Shown: positions 8,124 through 16,286 of the stretch, piece after piece | Numbering within the stretch: the stretch's first letter is position 1 | Layout: every line of letters starts with the position of its first letter | Assembly (NCBI GenBank): GCA_965601475.1 | Contig: OZ271832.1 | Coordinates: 3,100,001 to 3,164,000, forward strand | Origin: JAWPMT01 sp965601475 | GTDB taxonomy: Bacteria > Bacteroidota > Bacteroidia > Cytophagales > Cyclobacteriaceae | DNA length: 64,000 bases | Direction of reading: 5' to 3' | Notes under the pieces: generated by a model | The model's input: the letters and a program-made list of their open reading frames with translations, nothing else | Databases searched by the model: none | What the model was told of the DNA's origin: nothing | Program-made: the position numbers and the translations under genes

Positions 8124-9578
8124 ATGCCTACCTTAATTGCTGATTCTTTCCTAACTTTTTCGGTAAAAATCATCGTGCCTGAGGTTCCTACTGTCTTTCT
8201 TTCCTATGCCTGGGCCAACAGCGCAGAAGCAGATGAAATTGACAACCACTTTGAATCGGTAGGTATACAATTTCGCCGGGACATTCGTGATTTGGAGTTC
8301 AAGTCCCCTATCAAAGAATTCATGCAGCAGGTGGGCAAGTCCGACTATGTTGTAATGCTGATCAGCGACGACTTTTTGAATTCTCCTAACTGTATGTATG
8401 AGGTTCTGGAGCTGATGCGTGATCGGGAATTCGATAAGAGGCTCCTGCAGGTGATATTACCCGGCGTGAAAATCTTTGACCCTAAATACCGTGTTGATTT
8501 GATTAGGAAGTGGAATGCCCGTGTGGAGGAATTGACAGCGAGGATTCAGGACCTCCCACTTGGCGCAGTTGGACCGATCGCAAATGAAATCAAGCATTAC
8601 GGGGAAATATGCAGCAACATAGCTTTTTTCACTCAATCTCTGGTTGATCAGAATTCAATTTCATACGCCGACCTGAAGGCCAACAATTACAAGCTACTTC
8701 TTAGGTTTATGGGCATAGATGAAGATTTGCTGGTCTCCCGATTACTAGAAATTCAGGAAATACCTAATAAGAAGGAAGCTATTCGCGAAGCCGATAGGTT
8801 TACAAGAAAGTATCCATCCTATGCCAGGGGGTTTTTCACTTTGGGGTTCTTCCAGGATGATCCAGCTGATAGAATATACTACTATGATCTGGCTATAGAT
8901 ATAGACCCTGAGTTGGCGATTGCGTATTACAATAGAGGTGTGAATAAACACTATCTCGGGGATACAAAAGGTGCCATTGCAGATTATGATAAATCAATAG
9001 AACTCAATCCTAACCATCTCAGTTCCTACATCAATCGTGGAGCAGATAAGCGGACTTTAGCAGACTATGAGGGAGCTATAGCGGATTACGATGTAGCAAT
9101 CAAACTTAATCCAACGCATGCGAGCACCTACAACAATCGAGGGAATAGCAAGGCCCATTTGTATGATTATGAAGGAGCTATTGCTGACTATGACAAAGCT
9201 ATAGAACTTGCTCCTGAGTACGTCAGGGCCTATTTCAATCGGGGAATCGCTAAGGCGGATCTATCCGAACATGAAAACGCTATAGCTGACTACAACAAAG
9301 CTATCAAGCTGGATCCAAACAATATTCGGGCCTATGGCATTCGAGGCCTTAGCAAGTCTGCAATGAAGGATGAGAAGGGTGCGATAGCCGATTTCAGCAA
9401 GGTCATTGAACTGGATCCGAATAATGGGCAAGCCTACGAAAGTAGAGGTAATAGCAAAGACAATCTAGGTGACGAAAAAGGAGCTAAGGAGGATTGGGAC
9501 AAAGCTGCTGCGCTAGATCAAGGCCTGAAAGCATTAGAAGAACCGCGAAAGCCAGATTATTCGCGACCTGACAGCTAA
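8124..9578 (+). CDS. TIR-domain protein with C-terminal TPR array
   Basis: The N-terminal domain (about residues 20-160) is a bacterial TIR domain. It has VFLSYAW (24-30), the RDIRDL and SDYVVMLISDDFL strands, and SPNCMYE (87-93), where Glu93 lies at the position of the catalytic Glu of NAD-cleaving TIR domains. A helical linker follows. From about residue 235 to the end there are six to seven TPR units of 34 residues with repeated GAIADYDKAIELNP-type consensus. Bacterial TIR proteins often act in phage defence by degrading NAD or making signalling nucleotides; TPRs are protein-binding. It faces a NACHT NTPase gene. A GTG at 8175 is an alternative start closer to the TIR domain. Domain calls are firm; an immune role is inference. 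Confidence 0.85.
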   Translation: MPTLIADSFLTFSVKIIVPEVPTVFLSYAWANSAEADEIDNHFESVGIQFRRDIRDLEFKSPIKEFMQQVGKSDYVVMLISDDFLNSPNCMYEVLELMRDREFDKRLLQVILPGVKIFDPKYRVDLIRKWNARVEELTARIQDLPLGAVGPIANEIKHYGEICSNIAFFTQSLVDQNSISYADLKANNYKLLLRFMGIDEDLLVSRLLEIQEIPNKKEAIREADRFTRKYPSYARGFFTLGFFQDDPADRIYYYDLAIDIDPELAIAYYNRGVNKHYLGDTKGAIADYDKSIELNPNHLSSYINRGADKRTLADYEGAIADYDVAIKLNPTHASTYNNRGNSKAHLYDYEGAIADYDKAIELAPEYVRAYFNRGIAKADLSEHENAIADYNKAIKLDPNNIRAYGIRGLSKSAMKDEKGAIADFSKVIELDPNNGQAYESRGNSKDNLGDEKGAKEDWDKAAALDQGLKALEEPRKPDYSRPDS

Positions 9579-9730
9579 GTACCGCGATGGGGAAACATAG
9601 AAGACATATTAGCTTTCAACGAATCCACTTTCTGTGTGATATTCTTTACAAATAGATACACGCTGTCCAAGAACTGATTGTTTGGGAATGATATGTTTTC
9701 TACATCATCGCCATAGCTACTAGCCACCAT
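9575..9730 (-). CDS. Candidate 52-residue ORF behind the NACHT gene (or displaced C-terminus)
   Basis: After the TAA of the NACHT gene (9758-9760) the same frame stays open for 62 codons. An ATG at 9730 would give a 52-residue, mostly hydrophilic product starting MVASSYGDDVENI and ending MFPHRGT. Its TAG stop (9575-9577) overlaps the TAA of the convergent TIR gene in the tetramer CTAA, the same layout as other convergent pairs in this window. It may be a separate small gene, or the original C-terminus of the NACHT protein cut off by a nonsense change. No family is recognised. Confidence 0.45.
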   Translation of the reverse strand: MVASSYGDDVENISFPNNQFLDSVYLFVKNITQKVDSLKANMSSMFPHRGT

Positions 9731-9757
9731 TTCTATTGGTTGAGGCTGCAGAGGTGA

Positions 9758-11314
9758 TTATTTTCCTGGTAACCGGAAGAAAGTCTCAGACCGGTAGTTT
9801 GTTAGCCTCCAATCGACGATATCGAGGAGTCTCCGTGATGGTTTACTTTCCATAAACTGTTCTTGCAGAATAACTAAATTTGCTGTTTCCCCATCATCGG
9901 TCAGAAGATACCATTTTTTGGAATGACGCAAGTAGTGAGCACGTGATGTTACGTAATTAATAAGGTCGGAGGAGCCATATTCCAACAGCGCCTGGAGGTA
10001 CAGCACCAATTCAAACCCGGATTGTACCACGAAGTACGTTCTACGAGCTTTCTTAGGGCTTTTGAAAACCATATCGTCAGCCATCTCGGTGAAAAAGCTT
10101 TTCATCAGATTAGTTGTAAGACGTGTTGATCGCCTGACACTATCAATCGCCAAGTCAACCTCGTACTTCGCTGCTAGATACTCGTAGATGGACTTATGTG
10201 AAAACTTGAAGAGACCACCTGGATCGCGGTTTAGTAATGACCTGGAGGTGACATCAATTTCCTTTAGTTCAATGCCTAACCTGATTGCTATGTCTTTGAC
10301 ATTCGAAATTGGAATTTTGGTCCCCTTACGCATCCGCTCACGTCGATGTGTGTAGCGGGCGGTAGCCATCAAGAATCTCCACATTTGTCCCCGAAAATAC
10401 TCCGGAGTGCGGCCACTTTCTTTTAGAGAACCCAGTTGCTTGAGTGATTCGCGTTCTACCCATTTTCGACATAGTGTTTGATAGATTTCTGACCTTTGTC
10501 GAAAGGGTTCCTTTGATTCGATAAGAAGGTGAACCCAAGACAATAATAGGGGCCTAGACATGAGACTATAGGACTGATCAACAATTGCTCTCGCTTCTTT
10601 CCTTTGCTTGAAAAACGGAAACCTCTTTTTTAGAAATGACTCGACATCATCATCTGTAAATGGAGATACATACTTCTTGAGAAATCTGTAGCTCCCGAAG
10701 CCACCTTGTTTTTCAATCTGAATGTCGTAATCTTCAGCATCTTCATTTGGGAAGAATTGAGTTCTACATGTGAGGACCAGTTTTCTGAAAAATCTGGTTG
10801 TGTTCAAAATGTTCTGAAGGCGTTCCTCATAGTTGGATTGGGCAAGTGGATCTTCGTCAAATGCATCCAAAAGCAGAATTGTGTTCCTAGCTTTTTCCTT
10901 ATCTTTTGAGAGCCGAATAATTTCCTCATTCGCTTCTGGGTCTCCAAGAGGGATTAGGACGATTGCGTATTTCGGATTAACCTGTGAACGGTATTTTAGG
11001 AACAGGTTTATCATGAATGTTGTTTTACCCATTCCTGCGCCTGCCAGGATCATGAAATATCTATCAGATTCCGACCTAAAGGCCCTGAACATATATTTTA
11101 TCAGAGGCTCTCTCACTGCGGAATTTGGTGCTTCGTGTAGTTCTAAGTGATCATGAGGGGCCTTGTCCTGGCAATGAGTTTCTACAAAATACTTCTTGGC
11201 CTCGTTTATTACATCAGCCTCATAGAACGGATGTAGGTCATTCTTATCTCTATCCCGTAACCAGGATGAGAATTGTCTCAGTAACTGGATGCCAGAGCTA
11301 AGTGCTTCAATCAT
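9758..11314 (-). CDS. NACHT-type STAND NTPase
   Basis: The 518-residue protein has a P-loop GAGMGKTT (residues 92-99), a Walker B TILLLDAFDED (145-155) with the acidic pattern of NACHT proteins, a sensor-like LTCRTQFF (181-188) and the winged-helix motif FSHKSIYEYLAAKY (371-384) usual behind NACHT modules. The first 85 residues are helical and hold no recognised effector domain. The C-terminal 130 residues are helical and short for a sensor; no LRR, WD40 or TPR is seen. NACHT proteins are ATP-driven switches, and several bacterial ones are antiphage. Its convergent partner is a TIR-TPR gene. The stop may be premature (see the open tail at 9575-9757). A + strand shadow frame here is ignored. 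Confidence 0.82.
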   Translation of the reverse strand: MIEALSSGIQLLRQFSSWLRDRDKNDLHPFYEADVINEAKKYFVETHCQDKAPHDHLELHEAPNSAVREPLIKYMFRAFRSESDRYFMILAGAGMGKTTFMINLFLKYRSQVNPKYAIVLIPLGDPEANEEIIRLSKDKEKARNTILLLDAFDEDPLAQSNYEERLQNILNTTRFFRKLVLTCRTQFFPNEDAEDYDIQIEKQGGFGSYRFLKKYVSPFTDDDVESFLKKRFPFFKQRKEARAIVDQSYSLMSRPLLLSWVHLLIESKEPFRQRSEIYQTLCRKWVERESLKQLGSLKESGRTPEYFRGQMWRFLMATARYTHRRERMRKGTKIPISNVKDIAIRLGIELKEIDVTSRSLLNRDPGGLFKFSHKSIYEYLAAKYEVDLAIDSVRRSTRLTTNLMKSFFTEMADDMVFKSPKKARRTYFVVQSGFELVLYLQALLEYGSSDLINYVTSRAHYLRHSKKWYLLTDDGETANLVILQEQFMESKPSRRLLDIVDWRLTNYRSETFFRLPGK

Positions 11315-11595
11315 ATTCAGAACTGCAATAAACCGTTTTCACGAATCTAATTTGAATAAGGCAAAGCAGGAATAAATCTGGGGATTTAGATCAAGAGAGT
11401 ATTGCTCTTACCAAGTCTACTGGGCAGTCTTAACTATCGGATTAGTTACTGAAAGATTTGGAAGATTTGAGGATTGTACTTTTTCTCAGATGCTTGTTTC
11501 TATCGACAATTGGCAGGAGTTTCCAGGTTGAAATAGCTGGGCAAATTTTTCTCGATTTCTTTCTCGATTTCAAATTTGTGGAATTGTATAGACAT
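11315..11595. other. AT-rich intergenic stretch between NACHT gene and tRNA terminator
   Basis: About 280 bases without a convincing gene. It must hold the promoter of the NACHT gene, but no good match to the Bacteroidota promoter consensus was seen. A 31-codon frame on the minus strand ending at 11500 begins just past the tRNA terminator and looks like chance. Confidence 0.5.
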
Positions 11596-11631
11596 AAAAA
11601 AAGTCGATTCTGAGCTATAAATCGACTTTTT
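11596..11631 (-). terminator. Rho-independent terminator behind tRNA-Arg(ACG)
   Basis: On the minus strand a 12-base stem (AAAAAGTCGATT with AATCGACTTTTT) encloses a 10-base loop and ends in seven T residues. It begins 5 bases after the tRNA 3' end, so the tRNA gene looks like an independently terminated, expressed unit. Confidence 0.85.
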
Positions 11632-11636
11632 GAGTG

Positions 11637-11710
11637 TGAACCCGGCAGGATTCAAACCTGCAACCTCCAGAGCCGTAATCTGGTGCACTATTCAGTTATG
11701 CTACGGGTCC
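11637..11710 (-). tRNA. tRNA-Arg (anticodon ACG), atypical elbow
   Basis: A 74-nt cloverleaf folds fully: acceptor GGACCCG/CGGGTTC, D stem GCAT/GTGC, anticodon stem CCAGA/TCTGG with loop TTACGGC (anticodon ACG), T stem GCAGG/CCTGC, discriminator A. CCA is not encoded. The D loop reads AACTGAATA and the T loop TTTGAAT, so the near-universal G19-C56 elbow pair is replaced by A19-U56. G18, U55 and A58 are kept. A strong terminator follows, which speaks against a dead copy. Confidence 0.85.
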
Positions 11711-11819
11711 AGTGTCTGTTAAAAAAAGCTAACAAATACTAATTCCCTCCGAAAAGGAGCACAAAAGTAATAATTTGTGAAATAAATAATCGTTGAACCA
11801 GAGGTTTTAAAATAGCCTC

Positions 11820-11827
11820 TATCTTTG
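11820..11827 (+). promoter_or_regulatory. Candidate -7 box of the beta-barrel gene
   Basis: TATCTTTG matches TAnnTTTG and lies 21 bases upstream of the ATG at 11849. No exact TTTG is found 19-21 bases upstream; the nearest TTG is 24 bases away. This makes the shorter start (11849 rather than a TTG at 11840) more natural. Confidence 0.4.
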
Positions 11828-11848
11828 CCGGTCTAAAAATTGGAGCAC

Positions 11849-12544
11849 ATGAACAAACTCATTCTTGCGGGTTTTTTGATAATTATCTCAATGTCTGCGA
11901 TGGCACAGAAGGACAGATATGCCCAACCTGAGCTACCAGGGGATTTGATGATAGACGTGGGTATGACATTCCTGAGAGATGAGCCAACCGAGATGCCCTT
12001 GCAGAACTTCAATTCTCGCTCCGTGGGTATCTACTACAGCCACTACTTCAAGCTTACCGATCGCATCACATTCAACCCTGCTATCGGTATTACGGCCGAG
12101 AAATTGAGGCTGGACAATAGCTCCAACTTCCAGGCAGACAGCGACAATAGCATAGTTTTCGATACGCTGAGGAATCGGGGAGACCTGAGAACCAACAAAC
12201 TGGCTATCAACTACCTGGAAATACCTTTCGAGTTTCGGTACTATCCGAAGCCTACCGTAGATGGTGAGGGCTTTTTCATCAGCGTGGGGGGTATCCTCGG
12301 CGCTCGTATTGAGTCTCATACGAAAATCAAATACGACTTCAACAATGTGCGAAGAACAGAGAAATTAAGGGACCGTTTCGGTTTGGAGGATTTCAGGTTC
12401 GGCGCTCAGGCTCGGGTGGGTCTACGCGGCATTCACCTGTTCGCCAAATACTATTTCACTGATGTATTCCGGCCAGGTCAGGCCCCAGGAGGCGAGGCAA
12501 GCCCGGGTATTTTGACCTTTGGGATCAATTTCTCAGGATTCTAG
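11849..12544 (+). CDS. PorT-like outer-membrane beta-barrel protein
   Basis: A 231-residue protein with a signal peptide (about 1-19, ending AMAQ). The rest alternates polar and hydrophobic residues in amphipathic strands and ends in a strand with C-terminal aromatic (GINFSGF), as in eight-stranded outer-membrane barrels of the PorT type. Some family members belong to the type IX secretion machinery, but membership alone does not show that here. It shares a CTAG stop overlap with the convergent membrane-protein gene. Confidence 0.7.
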   Translation: MNKLILAGFLIIISMSAMAQKDRYAQPELPGDLMIDVGMTFLRDEPTEMPLQNFNSRSVGIYYSHYFKLTDRITFNPAIGITAEKLRLDNSSNFQADSDNSIVFDTLRNRGDLRTNKLAINYLEIPFEFRYYPKPTVDGEGFFISVGGILGARIESHTKIKYDFNNVRRTEKLRDRFGLEDFRFGAQARVGLRGIHLFAKYYFTDVFRPGQAPGGEASPGILTFGINFSGF

Positions 12545-13155
12545 GCAAAAATCATCAGGCCTCCGAAAGAAAACAGGAAGCCGTAGATGGAGCCAATCCA
12601 GATTTCCGAAGGCCGATGATAGCCAAGAGATAACCTGGAAGTGGACACCAATCCTGCGAACAGGACCCAGTAAATCAAAGGGTAGAAAAACACATCTCCT
12701 TCAGTAACCAAAAGATAGGTGAGGATACCCACTGTGGACCAATTGGCTGCAGCATGGATGCTGATCTTGAACCAATTGGTAATGATGAGCAGGGTGAATA
12801 TCAATGCAGTGATCGTTACCAATGTCACCGACAACACGATTCCTATCTTAAACTGCGTAATGAATATGTATGTCGTTGCGGTGTAGAACAGCGTGATAGA
12901 AATGAAGGGCATGATGCGCTCCTCCCGATTTGTGAGCTCCAGGTTGGAGACCTTGCTCGTTAGTTTCAGTATGCCGATGGTGAAAATCGGAATCAGGCAG
13001 GTGGTGAGGAAAGCCGCAAAAATGAGGGTGGGGATGCTATCTATACTTACGGGCCCTATGAGATGGGGAGCCCGGAGGTAGAGAATTACCAGCATGTAGG
13101 TGGCGAGAAGCAGGGGGTGGAATAGTCCTGAAATGAATTTCATAAAAGCCGCCAT
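12541..13155 (-). CDS. Polytopic membrane protein, PAP2-phosphatase-like
   Basis: The 204-residue protein has about six membrane helices. Near the C-terminus, SRLSLGYHRPSE resembles the third PAP2 phosphatase motif (SRx5HxxxD), with Glu in place of Asp. TNREERIMPF and SIHAAANW sit where the first and second motifs would be but are degenerate. If active it would dephosphorylate a lipid or lipid carrier at the membrane; loss of strict motifs leaves this open. It begins 1 base after the rpoN stop, so it is co-transcribed with rpoN. Confidence 0.6.
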   Translation of the reverse strand: MAAFMKFISGLFHPLLLATYMLVILYLRAPHLIGPVSIDSIPTLIFAAFLTTCLIPIFTIGILKLTSKVSNLELTNREERIMPFISITLFYTATTYIFITQFKIGIVLSVTLVTITALIFTLLIITNWFKISIHAAANWSTVGILTYLLVTEGDVFFYPLIYWVLFAGLVSTSRLSLGYHRPSEIWIGSIYGFLFSFGGLMIFA

Positions 13156-13156
13156 G

Positions 13157-14587
13157 TCACAGTTCCTTGCGTAGGCGGGCCACTGGGATGTTCAATTGTT
13201 CCCTGTACTTGGCTACCGTTCTTCTGGCAATGCTGTAACCCTCCGCCTTGAGGAGCTTCTCCAACTTGTCGTCGGAGAGGGGCTTTCGTTTGTCCTCCTG
13301 ATCAATCAGACCCTTAAGTTTATTTTTGACTTCCCTGCTGCTCACATCTTCACCACTCTCAGTGGCAATACCTTCCGAGAAGAAATACTTCAGCGGGTAG
13401 ATCCCAAACTCAGTCTGTATGGCCTTGCTATTCGCAACTCTGGAGACCGTGGAGATATCCATATTGATTCTGTCGGAAATGTCCTTCAAGATCATGGGCC
13501 TCAATTTGCTTTCATCTCCCTCAAGAAAGTAATCATACTGGAAGTTGATGATGGCCTGCATGGTATTGAGCAATGTTTGCTGCCTCTGTTTGATGGCATC
13601 GATGAACCACTTGGCCGAATCCAGTTTTTGCTTGATGAAGGTAACCGTCTCCTTCAATTTCTTATCCTTCTTGTCGCTCTTGTCGTACGCCTGGAGCATG
13701 TCCGAATAAGATCGGCTCACTTTCAACTCCGGCGCGTTTCTTCCATTGAGCGACAGTTCCAGCTTTCCGTTATTATTGACCAGCATGAAGTCCGGGATGA
13801 GGTATTGGGTCTTCACAATGTCCTCTCCTGTGCCACCAGGCTTGGGATTGAGCTTGGTAATGACGTGGATCGCATCTTTCAGCAGCTCCTCATGTCGGAT
13901 ATTGAGCTTCCTGACGATTTTGTCATAGTGTTTCTTGGAGAATTCATTGAAGCACCGGTCCACGATGTCATAGGCCAGGCGATTCACTTCATCGGCAGGG
14001 TCTTTTCGTTCAAGCTGCAGCAGCAGGCATTCCTTCAAGTTGCGTGCACCAATACCCGCCGGCTCAAAATTTTGTATTTTGAATAGGACGTGTTCCAGCT
14101 CATCCACATCGGTGTCTATGCCAATTGAGAAAGCCAGGTCATTCACGATGGCCTCTAGTTCTCTTCTTATGTATCCATCGGAGTCCACACTTCCGATGAG
14201 ATGTTTGGCAATGATGGTTTCACGTTCTGAGAGTCGCAAAAAGCCCAATTGCGAAACCAACTGCTCGTGGAGTGTTGCTCCTACGGTAACGGGCATTTCC
14301 TTTTCATCCTCATCCGACCTACCGTCTCCCTGCATTTTATAGCCGGAGTAGTCGTCATGCAGATAATCCTCCAGGTTCTCAAGTTCGTTGCTGGACTCTC
14401 CTTCCTCAGGCGCTTCATACTCCTCTTTCTCATCGTTCTTGCCTTCTTCCAGAGCCGGATTTGCTTCCAGTTCTTCCTCTACACGTGATTCCAATTCAGC
14501 CGTAGGTACCTGCAATAGCTTGATGAATTGAATTTGCTGCGGAGAGAGCTTCTGTTGTAAAGATTGGGTGAGCGTGAGTTTTTGCAT
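13157..14587 (-). CDS. rpoN: RNA polymerase sigma-54 factor
   Basis: The 476-residue sigma factor directs RNA polymerase to -24/-12 promoters that need an AAA+ activator. Region I is typical: glutamine-rich start MQKLTLTQSLQQKLSPQQ and LELEANPALEE-like repeat. An acidic region II follows (about 50-110). The core-binding and HTH region includes DISTVSRVANSKAIQT, and the RpoN box is the ARRTVAKYR stretch near residue 455. Length matches the family. No bacterial enhancer-binding activator is encoded in this window. Confidence 0.97.
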   Translation of the reverse strand: MQKLTLTQSLQQKLSPQQIQFIKLLQVPTAELESRVEEELEANPALEEGKNDEKEEYEAPEEGESSNELENLEDYLHDDYSGYKMQGDGRSDEDEKEMPVTVGATLHEQLVSQLGFLRLSERETIIAKHLIGSVDSDGYIRRELEAIVNDLAFSIGIDTDVDELEHVLFKIQNFEPAGIGARNLKECLLLQLERKDPADEVNRLAYDIVDRCFNEFSKKHYDKIVRKLNIRHEELLKDAIHVITKLNPKPGGTGEDIVKTQYLIPDFMLVNNNGKLELSLNGRNAPELKVSRSYSDMLQAYDKSDKKDKKLKETVTFIKQKLDSAKWFIDAIKQRQQTLLNTMQAIINFQYDYFLEGDESKLRPMILKDISDRINMDISTVSRVANSKAIQTEFGIYPLKYFFSEGIATESGEDVSSREVKNKLKGLIDQEDKRKPLSDDKLEKLLKAEGYSIARRTVAKYREQLNIPVARLRKEL

Positions 14588-14693
14588 TGCCTATATAACA
14601 ATTCAAAAATATTTATTTCCGATTACACCGATCACAAAAGTTTGATCTGACCCATTTACATAGTGTGAATGCTTGCAGGAAAAACCATTTCAA

Positions 14694-14701
14694 TACTTTT
14701 G
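14694..14701 (+). promoter_or_regulatory. Candidate -7 box of asnS
   Basis: TACTTTTG fits TAnnTTTG exactly, with CTTG 18 bases upstream. Transcription would start near 14708, downstream of the first possible start codon (14673). That supports the GTG at 14727 as the true asnS start. Confidence 0.5.
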
Positions 14702-14726
14702 CGCGACATTATTTCTGAAAGGAGCA

Positions 14727-16175
14727 GTGGAACTAAGAAGAAAAAAGATCAAGGATATCCTCAGCACGGGAAAAGAGCAGGAGTCGGTTCTGGTAAAAGG
14801 TTGGGTCAGAACCAAGCGCGGGTCCAAGAATGTAACGTTCATAGCGCTCAATGATGGGTCTACCCTCAACAATTTGCAGGTAGTAGCTGAGGCGGCAAGT
14901 TTTTCTGATGAGGAACTGAAAGACGTCACCACGGGAGCCAGTGTTGCTGTTAAGGGTCGACTTGTGCAGTCGCAAGGGTCCGGTCAGGCGTTGGAACTGA
15001 TCACGGAAACATTGGAGATACTGGGCAAAGCTGATCCTGAGAAATTTCCGTTACAACCCAAGCGACATAGCCTTGAATTCCTTAGGGAAATTGCTCACCT
15101 GAGACCAAGAACAAATACCATTGCCGCGGTATTGAGAATCCGTCACAACCTGGCCTATGCCATTCATCAATTCTTCCATGAGAAAGGATTCTTCTATGTG
15201 AATACACCGATACTCACTGCTTCTGATGCCGAAGGAGCTGGAGAGACATTCAAGGTGACGACACTGGATCTCAACAACATCCCAAAAACCGAGGATGGGT
15301 CAGTTGACTTTAGTCACGATTTTTTTGGCCGGGAATCTAACCTCACGGTCTCCGGACAGCTGGAAGGGGAGTTGACCGCGCTGGCGCTTGGTGAAATATA
15401 CACCTTTGGCCCGACGTTCAGGGCGGAGAACTCCAACACCACCAGACACTTATCTGAATTCTGGATGATAGAGCCTGAAATGGCCTTCTATGACATGGAG
15501 GACATGATGGACCTGGGCGAAGAGCTGCTAAAGCAAATTGTGAAATTCGTACTTGACCATTGCGAGGCAGATTTGAAATTCTTGAATGATCGGGCAATTC
15601 AAGAAGAGAAAAATAAGCCCCAAAATGAACGCAGCGAAATGAGTCTGTTAGAGCGGCTCGATTTCATTGTGGAGAATGACTTCATCCGCCTGACCTATAC
15701 AGAAGCCATAGACATCCTGCGCAACTCCAAGCCCAATAAGAAGAAGAAATTTCAGTACCTGATCGATGGATGGGGTGCAGATCTGCAGTCAGAGCACGAG
15801 CGCTATTTGGTCGAAAAGCACTTCAAGAAGCCTGTGGTATTATTTGACTACCCCAAGGAGATAAAGGCCTTCTACATGCGGCAAAATGATGATGGGAAGA
15901 CCGTGGCGGCCATGGATATTTTGTTTCCAGGCATAGGTGAAATAGTAGGGGGCTCCCAGAGGGAAGAGAGGCTGGAACCGCTCCTGGGCAGAATGAAGGA
16001 GATGAATGTGCCTGAGGATGAGTTGTGGTGGTACCTGGAGACGAGAAAATATGGCACCGTACCACACAGCGGATTTGGATTAGGATTTGAGCGTTTGATT
16101 CAATTTGTAACCGGCATGGGCAACATTCGCGACGTTGTGCCATTTCCTAGAACGCCGGGCAGCTGCGAATTCTAG
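14727..16175 (+). CDS. asnS: Asparaginyl-tRNA synthetase
   Basis: This class II synthetase charges tRNA-Asn. It has an N-terminal OB-fold anticodon-binding domain (about residues 12-105, VLVKGWVRTKRGSKNVTFIAL) followed by the catalytic domain with motif 2 (FGPTFRAENSNTTRHLSEFW) and motif 3 (GFGLGFERLIQF). The GTG start at 14727 is chosen because AAGGAG lies 5 bases before it and the candidate promoter lies between it and the upstream TTG. It gives 482 residues, normal for the family. It is transcribed away from rpoN. Confidence 0.96.
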   Translation: MELRRKKIKDILSTGKEQESVLVKGWVRTKRGSKNVTFIALNDGSTLNNLQVVAEAASFSDEELKDVTTGASVAVKGRLVQSQGSGQALELITETLEILGKADPEKFPLQPKRHSLEFLREIAHLRPRTNTIAAVLRIRHNLAYAIHQFFHEKGFFYVNTPILTASDAEGAGETFKVTTLDLNNIPKTEDGSVDFSHDFFGRESNLTVSGQLEGELTALALGEIYTFGPTFRAENSNTTRHLSEFWMIEPEMAFYDMEDMMDLGEELLKQIVKFVLDHCEADLKFLNDRAIQEEKNKPQNERSEMSLLERLDFIVENDFIRLTYTEAIDILRNSKPNKKKKFQYLIDGWGADLQSEHERYLVEKHFKKPVVLFDYPKEIKAFYMRQNDDGKTVAAMDILFPGIGEIVGGSQREERLEPLLGRMKEMNVPEDELWWYLETRKYGTVPHSGFGLGFERLIQFVTGMGNIRDVVPFPRTPGSCEF

Positions 16176-16286
16176 GCAGGGTAGAATTGGGGATACCTGA
16201 CTGATAAAATCTGCAAATTGTTCGGCCAGATTCAACATCTTTTTTGAACCAAATCACGTTAATTTGGCCGGATAAACTAGCTTGAT

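Noticed and set aside
11500..11688. A 62-codon minus-strand frame running through the tRNA-Arg gene and its terminator.
   Set aside because: It coincides with structural RNA, and the part outside the tRNA resembles nothing.
13196..14086. A 296-residue frame on the strand opposite rpoN.
   Set aside because: It is a shadow of the rpoN codons: no family match, and rpoN explains the coding bias.
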